DNA of 64,000 nt from contig NC_085107.1 of NCBI RefSeq assembly GCF_030269925.1, forward strand, positions 5,704,001 to 5,768,000, given 5' to 3'. Shown here in pieces: positions 1 to 9,975 of this stretch. Each line of letters begins with the position of its first letter. Within the stretch, counting starts at the first letter, position 1. Origin of the DNA: Bombyx mori (Eukaryota > Arthropoda > Insecta > Lepidoptera > Bombycidae). The position numbers were made by a program, and so were the translations under genes. The notes under the pieces were generated by a model, which saw nothing but the letters and a program-made list of their open reading frames with translations, had not been told where the DNA came from and did not search any database.

Positions 1-1410
1 TAATATATAAATGATGAGATGGTTGAGACGGGGATGATTACGTTCCGTTTTAGCTGGTTTTAGCATTCAATTCTTTGACTGACATTTCTTACGTCAAGAG
101 GCTCAATTATAAACTTTTTCAATTTATTGAAATCTAAATTTTATGACAGTATGAACCTATAGTTTTGTATTGTTTTTTTTTACATGTTGATAAGTTTGAG
201 ACGTTCTATTAAATAATGATAGCCCAATTAAAAAAAAAGTACTATGTTAAATAAATAAAGATCATTTTTTTATGATTGAATGCTTTTACTGGTGGCCCGG
301 ATGCCTTTCCAGTTTTACTTGGACAGGTGAGCGAGCAAAGGCTCAACCAGGAAATTAAGATCATGGGATCCCGCCAACTTACTAAAAAATATAAACGATA
401 TTGGCGGTAAAATTGAAATAGATAGACCTTACATTTTAAACCTTTACCCTTGATATTTTAGTAGTACATTAGTAGTTATTCACAATATAGATATATGCTC
501 ATTCGCAAATAACCCATCACCGTATGTATGTTTGTTATAAGCATGTATTTATTGATAAAGATTTCTATACCGCAGATTTTCATAGTTTTAGTATACTTTT
601 TTTTAATCTCTCTTCAAATCAATCAGCTAATGTGTAGTGTTAATGAATATATCGCTTAATGTTTTTCTTAAATAGGCAGACGAATCATGATCCACTTGAT
701 GTTATGCGATCGAAGACCAAAACAAAACAATTCTTTTTTGGATATCGATTCTAATAATATTGTGTTAATTAAGTACAGAAGTGTAACGTAGAAAGGTCAT
801 TGATGAATTTCAAAACATAGTAGTAATTGTAATCAAATAGATTTAATACTTAGAGTATGTATGTAATTTGTAATAAATTGAAAGGCAAACGTGTGTTTTG
901 AAATGGAAAACCTATATGCATACATATACGTTTTTATTTTGTGATGATACCTATGTGTAGATTTTTTTTTGTTTACACGACCTATTGTTATATTGTATAT
1001 TTGGGCCGTTGTATACCGTTGTTGATTCTTTTCGAATCTCGTTTAAAGCAGGTCAATCAATAGTGTTAACCACAGTGTAAGCTTAAATGAGCAGAGTTAA
1101 TTCCAGACACGCACATGAAATAAATGTTTTTTTTCAAGGCATTAGCGCAAATACAAATATCAAAATTTTGAGTATAAGCTTACATAAATAGGAAAAGACA
1201 AAACCTTAAGTAACATAAGTAAATTTTTATTCTTTTATTGTCAACCTATTTCATTTTCAATTTTTTTCCGTTTATTTCCGTTTTCTGTATAATGTCTGCC
1301 TTCACGACTAATCTTTAGAACCGGTACGTAAGTATCTTAAGAAAGCCTTAGCACGCTTCTTCGACTTACTCGTCGTTTATTACCAAGAGTTACTAATTAA
1401 AATGAACTAA
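1..1410. other. Intergenic, no gene recognised
   Basis: AT-rich, no coding character; only a faint repeat-like stretch at about 290-380 ('ggtgagcgagcaaaggctcaacc'). Confidence 0.5.
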
Positions 1411-1419
1411 TCTATAGAC

Positions 1420-1780
1420 ACAATCCACTGAGTTTCTCGGCCGATCTTCTCAGGAGGTCGTGATTACGATCCGGTGGTAGATCCGAAGAAGAAGAAGAAG
1501 AAGGGTCGTCGTACCCCCTTACGGGGGCACGGAACGGGCCTCGGGGCAAACCCCACTGCCCGGGCAGAAACTCCCTGCCACTTAGGGCAGGGGTGGACTG
1601 ATGAAGGGAGGAATGAGAGGGAGGGTTCGTATGCGTATGCGCGTGGAGGTAGATCCGACGGCGAAACACTGCTCTTTATAGGGCTAGTGTTTGCAAATTC
1701 TCTCAGGTTGAGTCCGTGAGGTCACCTACCCGTCCGCGCGTAGCTGTAATAGCCTCGCTACCAGCAAATAGGTAAGATAA
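1420..1780 (+). repeat. Dispersed repeat family 2, copy A, interrupted
   Basis: Shares the 'cactgagtttctcg...ggtggtagat...gctagtgtt...ctaccagca' order with five other copies in this window. It is split by a foreign 162-bp segment (1486-1647). The family has a poly(A)-like 3' end, as for a retroposon; I do not assign it to a named family. Confidence 0.75.
1486..1647 (-). mobile_element. Short retroposon-like insert in a family 2 repeat
   Basis: A 162-bp GC-rich segment is flanked by the 10-bp direct repeat GGTAGATCCG (1476-1485 and 1648-1657), which is single in the other family 2 copies. Read on the minus strand it ends in a (TTC)n tract next to one flank. A duplicated target plus a simple 3' tail suggests retroposition. 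No other copy was seen in the window. Confidence 0.6.
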
Positions 1781-2499
1781 AAAACGCTAATAGTCATAAG
1801 TATAGTGTGTTAAAAATAAATAGGTAATTGGACATTTTTTGTAAACCGAGGAATAAATGATTCAGTTTGAATAGAAATAATATTACAGTAACAGAACGAC
1901 GTCAATGCGAGAATTGTAATATTGCACCTAAGATGTTTTACTTATAAATAGTTGCCATATAGGTATAATATTCTCTTGTCTGTCTCAGTTTCAAGGTCCC
2001 AAAGGATATATTTTTTCATTGTCTTATCTGTACCTATTCAATGTTAAAGTTTAAATTGTTCTATTTTTTTTTTATAATTTAGGTTTTAAAACTTTATTTC
2101 AATCTAAGTATTCTTGGTAAAACTACCTCTTAGATTAATATTACTATTTATTTTTTATTTTAGTTTATTTCGGACTTCATTTTTTATTTAATTAGTCTGT
2201 GAAATATCTGGTATTTAATTTTTAAATCCTGTTATGAAGACAAATATGCATAAATAATGTCAATAAACAGTTGTTGAGTAGATGATATAAGTAAGTATGT
2301 ATATCGCACTTTACAAACACGATTTATTCCTTATAACAAATGTGAAAGGACTTTTAAAAAAACAAGACAACAAAATTGTCACTCCACTTTTTCACTCCAT
2401 GAAATTAGAGACACATAATATAGGTATTCCCTGCTTGCAATTATTATAAGGCAACAACCATCAAATCAATGGTTTTCTATAAGCAGGATAACTTTGAAA

Positions 2500-3268
2500 A
2501 TCTATATTAATAAAAATGAATTGCTGTTCGTTAGTCTCGCTAAAACTCGAGAACGGCTGGACCGATTTGGCTAATTTTGGTCTTGAATTATTTGAGGTTG
2601 AATTGAATTGAATTGAATTGACTTGAATTATTTGAAGTCGTCGTGGCCTAAAGGATAAGACGTCCGGTGCATTCGTATCTAGCGATGCACCGGTGTTCGA
2701 ATCCCGCAGGCGGGCACCAATTTTTCTAATGAAATACGTACTTCACAAATGTTCACGATTGACTTCCACGGTGAAGGAATAATATCGTGTAATAAAAATC
2801 AAACCCGCAAAATTATGATTTGCGTAATTACTGGTGGTAGGACCTCTTGTGAGTCCGCACGGGTAGGTACCACCGCCCCGCCTATTTCTGCCGTGAAGCA
2901 GAAATGCGTTTCGGTTTGAAGGGTGGGGCAGCCGTTGTAACTATACTGAGACCTTGGAACTTGTATCTCAAGGTGTGTGGCGCATTTACGTTGTAGATGT
3001 CTATGGGCTCCAGTAACCACTTAACACCAGGTGGGCTGTGAGCTCGTCAACACATGTAAGCAATAAAAAAAAGGAAGTCCAGAGAAGGTTTGAAAGGTAG
3101 ATAAATATGAAAATGCTCGGAATTAAATAATAATAACAATTTTGTTTTTCCTTTGATGTGTCCCCCGTTGGACGGATTCCTTTTGTTTGTTTTAAGTTTA
3201 TTTTACACAAAAGTTTAGGCCTTTTATTTATCGATTGAGGCACAACGAAGTCTGCCGGGTCAGCTAGT
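2500..3268 (-). repeat. Dispersed repeat (same family as 45073-45270), split by a Bm1
   Basis: Its ends ('ctgttcgttagtctcgctaaaact' and 'gcacaacgaagtctgccgggtcagctagt') match the reverse complement of 45073-45250, where no Bm1 is present. The Bm1 at 2640-3072 interrupts it. Confidence 0.7.
2640..3072 (+). mobile_element. Full-length Bm1 SINE
   Basis: Begins with a tRNA-like head (A box 'tggcctaaagga', B box 'ggtgttcgaatcc') followed by the Bm1 body, ending 'gtgagctcgtc...gcaataaaaaaaa'. The hexamer GAAGTC flanks it (2634-2639 and 3074-3079) and is probably the target duplication. This and the copy at 54331 are the two longest in the window. Confidence 0.9.
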
Positions 3269-3279
3269 TATTTGATAGT

Positions 3280-4540
3280 TTACAGTTACTAGTTATATGG
3301 CAAAAGGTAAAAATTACAACATACTTGGATCACTGACGCACGCCACAATATTTTACATTACGTTAACTTTCACCTGTGGAAAATAATACAACTATGCATC
3401 TACGGTACTTAGGTATATCCATATTTATGAAATACCTAAATCAATACGAAGAGCAAAATGGTGAAAAACTGGGCGGTTCCACTGGTTTTAATGTAATAGG
3501 TTTCTGCCACCCCTAGGCGAGGTTTATGCGTCATCACACTAATATCTTACCTCCCACTTGGCAGCCTTAGTACCGATTTCGTCGAGCGTTTCCTCCTCTG
3601 TTCCCTACATTTCAATAAATTTTATAATTCACAAACAACCGTAACACAACGCTATTTTTTTCTTAATCTGTCGGACACTGCCAATATCAGTGTCTCAGCT
3701 ACGTTCAATAACATGAGACGGAAATGTGATAAGATCTATGAGTCGTTCTTGCAAAGCGTATCGTATCGTATGTCGTATCACTCTTGTCAGAGCGGTCGTG
3801 GTCGTCATCCAGCCTCATTGTTGTGGGCAGATGTTATGCGCCTCACGAGCAATCGCCACTCCTCCCGGTTTGTGTCCTTTTTTTGCAAAGCAGTACTGGA
3901 ATACTGTATTCCCCGCAGCTAAAATTCTTTCACTTTTGTTACGTAGTGAGAGTATTGTATTTTTCAAATATGCAAAAATATCGGTCACCCGAGAACCTTT
4001 TATCGAAACAGAATAATCAGAAATGTTCCGATTTCTAATCAGAAATATTCCATTAGAACTAACACTTTCGTTGAATAGAAATTTGGACGAAAAACAATTT
4101 TAGGAGTGTTCACCTAGTACATGCCTGTCCACCTCATGATATGTCCCTTTATGCAGCATTAGTAATAATAAATTCTCTAACTATCTACTAATATATTAAT
4201 TATTTTACAAAATCATAATCCTCAAATCAGTTCGAAATGAAAAAAGGTGCCACATTATAAAGTCCAGTGGTTGAAATTTACCCCAAAGGCAGCACAAATT
4301 TATCCATCTTTTTTCACAAAATAAATATACTTGGGATTTACATTTTATTTAGGATCTCTTCTAGTATATTATAAATCATTATCCCCGAAACTTAACAAGT
4401 AAATAATATTTTACGTAGGTTTAACGGAGACACCCACACGCCCAAACACGGAGTCGCCCCTTCGTAATTCGACATCGCTTTGTCTTTGGCTACTAATACC
4501 CACCTGTTGACGCAAATGCTTTTCAGAGAAATCGGAGAAT
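3280..4540. other. Intergenic, no gene recognised
   Basis: Contains overlapping short open frames at 3713-4038 in three registers with no recognisable domain; probably repeat-derived. Confidence 0.4.
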
Positions 4541-4548
4541 TATGATAG

Positions 4549-4734
4549 CCCACTGAGTTTCTCGTCGGATTTCTCAGTGGATCGCGTTTCCGATCTGGTG
4601 GTAGATTCTGCGAAGCACTGCTCTTGCTAGGGCTAGTGTTACCAACACTCCCGGTTTGAGCCCCGTGAGCTCCTCTACACGCCAAGGAGAAGCTTAAGCA
4701 GCCTCTCAAAGCTACCAGCATAGGAAAAAAAAAG
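4549..4734 (+). repeat. Dispersed repeat family 2, copy B
   Basis: Uninterrupted copy from 'cactgagtttctcg' to 'ctaccagcatagg' plus a run of A, giving the orientation of the family. Confidence 0.75.
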
Positions 4735-5089
4735 GTATAATTATGTTTTTAGATTTTCGCAAAACGTATTTCGTTAGGAATATTAAATGAAATCGCATTA
4801 GGATGGCATATTTTCTATTACGAGTAAAAATACCTAGAAAATATAATTAAGCGTACTATGCATTAAAAAAAACCTTTTTCATCTAAGTCTATCTAGAAAA
4901 ACGCAAACCCAAGATATTATAGTATTTAAATGCAGTTATAGTTTTCAAGACAAATAAGTAAATAATGTGTGGTCAAGTACAAAATTAATGCAACTAAGAG
5001 GCATTGTTGGGGATATCAGTAGATTTACGCAAAACAAATCTGTATTCAATAACGTAGTCTAAAAATTGCTATTATTTAATATGTACCTA

Positions 5090-5905
5090 GTCCAGCCATA
5101 AGTTCTGTTCCAAATGAAAATGTATTTTTTTAAATGATGTAATGTAATATTGTTAAACTTTATACCAACATATTTATTAAAGCCTCAGCAAAATATAAAA
5201 AAAATATTCTAATCGAAATGGCCACCTTTGGCTTTTGTACAGGCCTTTCATCTGTTTGGCCACGAATCTATGGATTTACGCACTGTTTTCAAAAGAAATT
5301 TCGACACTGCTTGCTCCAAAGATTTTTCAAGAGGCTCAATGTCGCCGTGTCGTTTAGAGCAGGCCATGTCCTCTAAAACTGACCATAATTTGAAGTCTAA
5401 AGGGTTGAGGTCTGGGCTAGATGAGGGCTAGTCTTCAGCTCTTATAAAGCTGGGAACATTGGTTTCAAGCCAGGCTTGGGTAGTTCGTGTCTTGTGACCA
5501 GGTGCAGAGTCCTCCTAGAAAGTCTACGGTATATTTTTAAAAAGTGTATTGCTGAGAGGTTTCACAACATGATCCATGACTGTATCTTTATAGTTTTGTT
5601 ACTCCTTGATAAGACACGCTCACTAAACCATCACTGGCGCAGGATGATGACCACGTTGTACCTTACCGACCACTTGAGCAGGTTTTCACCATTGCTTTAA
5701 GGCCACAGACATGAGACCCACCTTGAATGATGACGTCACAGTCCCGATGGTATTTTTTAATGGTTGCTCCACCGATTAGTCGATAATGCTATAGTACTTG
5801 ACAGCGGTTGCGTGTATTGTCAGCCGCATGTGTAGGAACCTCCACTTTGCCTTTTTTGTCGTACTTTTTTTTGGTTTGAAATCTGTTGGAGATATTTTAT
5901 AATAG
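5090..5905 (-). pseudogene. Decayed Tc1/mariner transposase (maT-like)
   Basis: Read on the minus strand the segment gives, across several frameshifts and stops, recognisable transposase pieces: a DSAPGHKT block, SSPDLNPLDFKLW (last catalytic Asp) and the C-terminal pattern KSIDSWPNR.KACTKAKGGHF. An inverted-repeat end, 'agtccagccataagttctgtt', lies at about 5091-5111 and matches the end of the fragment at 54096. The N-terminal part and the other inverted repeat were not found. Inactive relic. Confidence 0.75.
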
Positions 5906-6274
5906 GGCGAAAGTCCGAGGATTTCCTCCTGACAAACAAAAGCCAAGTCTTATAGCTCAAATGGAACAGACAATTTGTTGATTCGAATGGTATATACCTA
6001 CATATATAAATAATTTTATATTACGGATTTTTGTCACTTAGAGCTGACTATAGCCTTTCAAGCGTAGATATTGTTATATGTATTTATAATATAAAATTTC
6101 AGCTTCAGCTAGTACAATTACGTGTCATTTTGGTCTATCCACAAAGGCATGACCTGCACGTTACAACTTTTATAAATCGGTCGGTTAAATAAAAATTTCA
6201 AGATTTTACTGCAGTAATGATGAACTCCGTAAAATCAGCACAGAAACTGGATTTTCGAAAGTTTTGACACCTTT

Positions 6275-6430
6275 TTTATTGCTTTATAGGGAAAAATGAG
6301 CTCACGATCCACCTGTGCTTAAGTGGTTACCGAAACCTATGGTAAGTCTACTGTATTATACATATAACGGCTATCCCACCTTTCAAACTGGAACGCACTA
6401 CTTCGCCGGTAAAAACGGGACTAGCGATCT
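6275..6430 (-). repeat. Degraded Bm1 fragment
   Basis: 'gagctcacgatccacctgtgcttaagtggttacc' followed by 'cggctatcccacctttcaaa' matches the 3' half of Bm1 in reverse, with many changes. Confidence 0.6.
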
Positions 6431-6965
6431 CATATAAAGGTAATTCGCTCTAACAACAATTAGTAATAAAAAAATGAACTTTTCGTTTTTTTAAACTATT
6501 TTTGATATTGATTAAGATAGCCGTTCGTAAACAGACGCGAATTAAGTAGGTACATTCACTTGTAAATAGCATTTTTTACTAAATTGTTAAATGCCATTCA
6601 TTGATTTTTTTAAAATAATGCAATGTAATAAATGAATCCAGATCTTGAGTTATTCCTGATTGCGGTTATATTTGATCATTGGGCCAACACTTTATTAAAT
6701 TAATAAATATCATAGTCAAAGTTCCGATTCGACCGTTGATTCTACTCATAAATATAGAATAATAAATATCCGTACACTGGAATAGTCGGTGGGAAGGAAA
6801 GTAATCTTTAGATGCAGCTTAAAAAAATATATAATTTTAGGTAAGTGCGGTTATAGTAATAATTCAAGTTGGTACGCATACCAGTACATTGAAAATATTT
6901 ATTTACTGTTCTATTGTAACACACTCTATGGGTATTTAAAGAATATGACAAATACAACACCATAA

Positions 6966-7417
6966 GACTACCCGCGCACTAGGCAGCCAGGTTGCGGCAG
7001 CTCACTATATGGCGTTGTATGGGAGCCCACGCACATAAGCAGCCCGGAACTCTTGGCTGCGGCAGCCAATACAACGCGCCTGTTGCAAGGCAGCCAGAGC
7101 GAGTGTTGGCGAATGTATGTGGCTGCTGTTAGTCCCCGCGCACTTACTGTAGCAGCCAACGCATTTTCTTTTTGCCAAACGTTAGTTATATGACATAACA
7201 TGCTTGTACAATTTTTGGTATTTAAAAAAATCGTTTTGGGTATGTATGAACATCTTTTAAATAGTTATAAAATAAGCCCTTTGAATGCCGTTCTAGAAAA
7301 AGAGGATGAATCCAGTGTACTTTCTTTGCTTTGCGTTTTTTACGAGATAAAGTCCAAATCGCTTGATTGGCTGGTATAACTGGCTGTTCAAATATTTCGC
7401 CTAGTGCGCGGGTAGCC
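6966..7417. mobile_element. PIF/Harbinger-like MITE with GCAGCC subterminal repeats
   Basis: Ends are inverted repeats (GACTACCCGCGCACTAGGC and, reversed, GGCTACCCGCGCACTAGGC), flanked by TAA on both sides (6963-6965, 7418-7420), the 3-bp duplication typical of PIF/Harbinger. The 452-bp interior lacks coding capacity and holds many GCAGCC/GGCTGC motifs (near 6979, 7040, 7055, 7063, 7090, 7121, 7152). Confidence 0.75.
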
Positions 7418-7424
7418 TAAAACA

Positions 7425-9330
7425 ACCACGACCCCGCATTTAGAACATCACTGTAAACAATATTTACTACTAAATATGACACAATAGATCATTTGAAATT
7501 ATGGGGGAAGGTCTTTAAATAAAACAACAATATCAGAGCTTTATTTATTTATTAAAAAGAAGTACACTTACAATTATCAGAAAATATTTCGTTCTCCATT
7601 ACAAATGTCCATCTTTACATAGATCGGAATTTGCTAAATCAAGAAAAAAAATATACTATTAAATAATAAATATAAAGTAAACGTTTTAACCATGCAATGT
7701 ATAGCAGTGCATATAAAGAAAATATTTTTTGAGGTTTGAAAATGCAGTACCATTTTGCAAAATTAAGTTTTTTTTTCAAGTCTATTAAAATTGTTAAGTG
7801 AATATCCTGCCACTCCAGCAGCCAATAGGCTTCTATAATACTACTCTTAAGTAGAAACAGCCGATACATAATCAATTGTAATACGTTTCCTATTAATTTG
7901 GTGGTTCGTTAACTTCACAATAAAATTATAAGAAAAAAAAATGGATATGAAAAATAGAAAAAAAAAAATTTAATTAAAAAACACAACCGTTGTCGACGGT
8001 CACATGCCTGCTGTTTTGGGTCTTGCAGCTGACTTGTAAGTACACATAAAAGGCCCAATACAAATTCAGATCTACGTGACCAAAGTACAAAATGAGCGTT
8101 TGCGCTTTTCGGACAAAAAAAAAAAACACAAATTCGCACAATACACGACAGTCGATGTAATCCAAAATAAACGTGTTCGTGCTCCAAAATGATCGTTTTG
8201 GTCGACACTACCGTCGTTAGTCGCGAAACGCTCATCGATGGACGGCGCCGTCATCATACCAATAATCCACAAAACATTTGATCGTTACACATTGATAGCT
8301 TGGAATGTTTGTTCGGGCGGCTAAATCTTAGCGTGCAGCCATTAGGCGCTCCGGAAATACTATAGATTATGATTATTATACGAAATGGTTTAATTGCTAA
8401 GTTATCTTGGAAAAAAAAAACACTAAATAGAGCGGCGCGATTGACGCGGTCCCCTCATAGGTTCGCTTTGAAAATGAGATCGTTTAACAATCCGAGTTGT
8501 CGTTACATACCCACAATAGAAGAAAAAGAAACGGTATGTTTTATTCATAATTAAGCCATTACATCTGTTTTATTGATGTTAATTAATTTGAATCTACCGT
8601 TCATTTACGTAGATAGGTTAGGCGTTCATATTAAAAAAAAAATGTTGCAGGCAACGATCGAACACCGGACCAATACACCTCAGAATCATAATTCCACCAT
8701 TACTATTACATATAAACACTACGTTTATTATTATATAAATACTAATGAAATGTAATAAAACGGCTTACGTGATCATTCTCGACAATGACTTAAATCTACA
8801 TGATTAATTATTTAACTCCGACGCATCGCTGTTATGATATGCAGGATGTAATAGAACAAGATCTCGAAATTAAAGACAATAATTGTCTTTATATTTAATA
8901 TATTATTTATATAAAATCATCTTTATATAATATATAATAAATTATTTATCCCATGCAATTCTACTGCTGATCGTACATAACACAATAAGTGATTGGCTGA
9001 CGCCGCGAAAGAGACTTGGACGAGGTTCCATCGCTTGTTGCATACTGGGTGCGGTTGTTGACCCCGAATTTTGTACGCATTCATTGCGGGATCACGAAAT
9101 ACTGAATCTATATAACCTTCGGGTTATATTCCTAATTCTGTTTTCGAATAACGAGATGTGGTGTAGTGTATTGACACCGGAAGTCCTATTACATCCTGTA
9201 TATTACGTGTAGAACATACATGTGTACTACTACAAAAATACTACGAATAAAAATGCGTTCACACAAAAGGGAGTATATAATGATTAAACTTGTTTATAAT
9301 AACTATCTGAAATCTTCAGTGTGATTAATA
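7425..9330. other. Intergenic, no gene recognised
   Basis: AT-rich, with a very AT-rich patch near 8880-8950 and a small perfect palindrome 'aaagacaataattgtcttt' at 8872-8890. Nothing with coding character. Confidence 0.5.
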
Positions 9331-9334
9331 TATG

Positions 9335-9340
9335 TTTATT
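9335..9340 (-). terminator. Candidate PAN3 poly(A) signal (AATAAA)
   Basis: TTTATT on the plus strand reads AATAAA on the minus strand, about 0.6 kb past the PAN3 stop and 0.3 kb past the end of the in-frame extension. AT-rich DNA has many such hexamers, so the assignment is tentative. Confidence 0.3.
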
Positions 9341-9660
9341 ATTATAAGATTTAAAAAAAACCTCTGTTCGAGAAAAAGGTTCCTAATGAACCCCGTACAG
9401 GGACATAGCCCAGTACGATGCAATCCAATTCAATCTTATCTTGGACAAACATAGAATCAAATGTCCGTAAGTACAAGTCCTGATCGGGACGATGTTTCCT
9501 AAGTACGTAAACAGTGCTCGCAGCACATTTACTGGTACACAATCCGAATACGAATACGTGGTAATACATCAACCTGACTAACAAACATTGAATTGATTAT
9601 TATATATATACGGATATGAATGAATACATATAGTCGAGAATGTCACGTTTTTTTAGCGAA

Positions 9661-9975
9661 CTACTCCATGTATTCGTAATCGTGGCCGCAACTGCAGCGG
9701 TTGCCATTACCTGGGCCGCCAAAGAAGTATTCGCCGTTGTCGCCATTACCGCCGTCGCCGTTGTTGTCGCGCTCATTAAACTGATTGTTTATTGGAACGT
9801 TGTTCTCCCTGCTGAACCCGTTGATATAACCGAAACTAAAGCTGAAGCCGTACGCGTTGGTCACGTAGCCCAGGTCGTCGCCGTGCCTGATGGGTATGCT
9901 ATTGGTGTAGCCGGAGCCGTATTCCGGCTCGGGCTCTGGCTCGGGCACAGACATAGGCCCAGCGTTCAGTGCTAG
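9661..9975 (-). CDS. In-frame 104-codon extension after the PAN3 stop codon
   Basis: Directly after the PAN3 TAG (9976-9978) the same frame stays open for 104 codons, to a TAG at 9661-9663. The stop context is TCC-TAG-CTA, with C in the +4 position, a leaky context in animals. The extension begins LALNAGPMSVPEPEPEPEYG, then becomes Gly/Asn/Asp/Tyr rich and ends with a CSCGHDYEYME tail. Codons are mostly GGC, GAC, AAC, TAC, TTC and ACC, matching the high GC3 of the preceding exon and unlike the AT-rich sequence just beyond 9661. It could be a readthrough C-terminus, a coding tail cut off by a recent nonsense change or sequencing error, or a GC-rich 3' UTR. No known domain was recognised. The complementary strand is also open in the same register. 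Confidence 0.45.
   Translation of the reverse strand, partial: LALNAGPMSVPEPEPEPEYGSGYTNSIPIRHGDDLGYVTNAYGFSFSFGYINGFSRENNVPINNQFNERDNNGDGGNGDNGEYFFGGPGNGNRCSCGHDYEYME

Noticed and set aside
2640..2720. Possible tRNA gene
   Set aside because: The A and B boxes belong to the tRNA-derived head of Bm1; the same head occurs at 54331 and no full cloverleaf is expected.
9640..9975. Hydrophobic 111-codon frame on the plus strand
   Set aside because: It is the register-matched complement of the PAN3 extension; GCC/GTC codons are simply GGC/GAC reversed, and there is no promoter or splice context for it.
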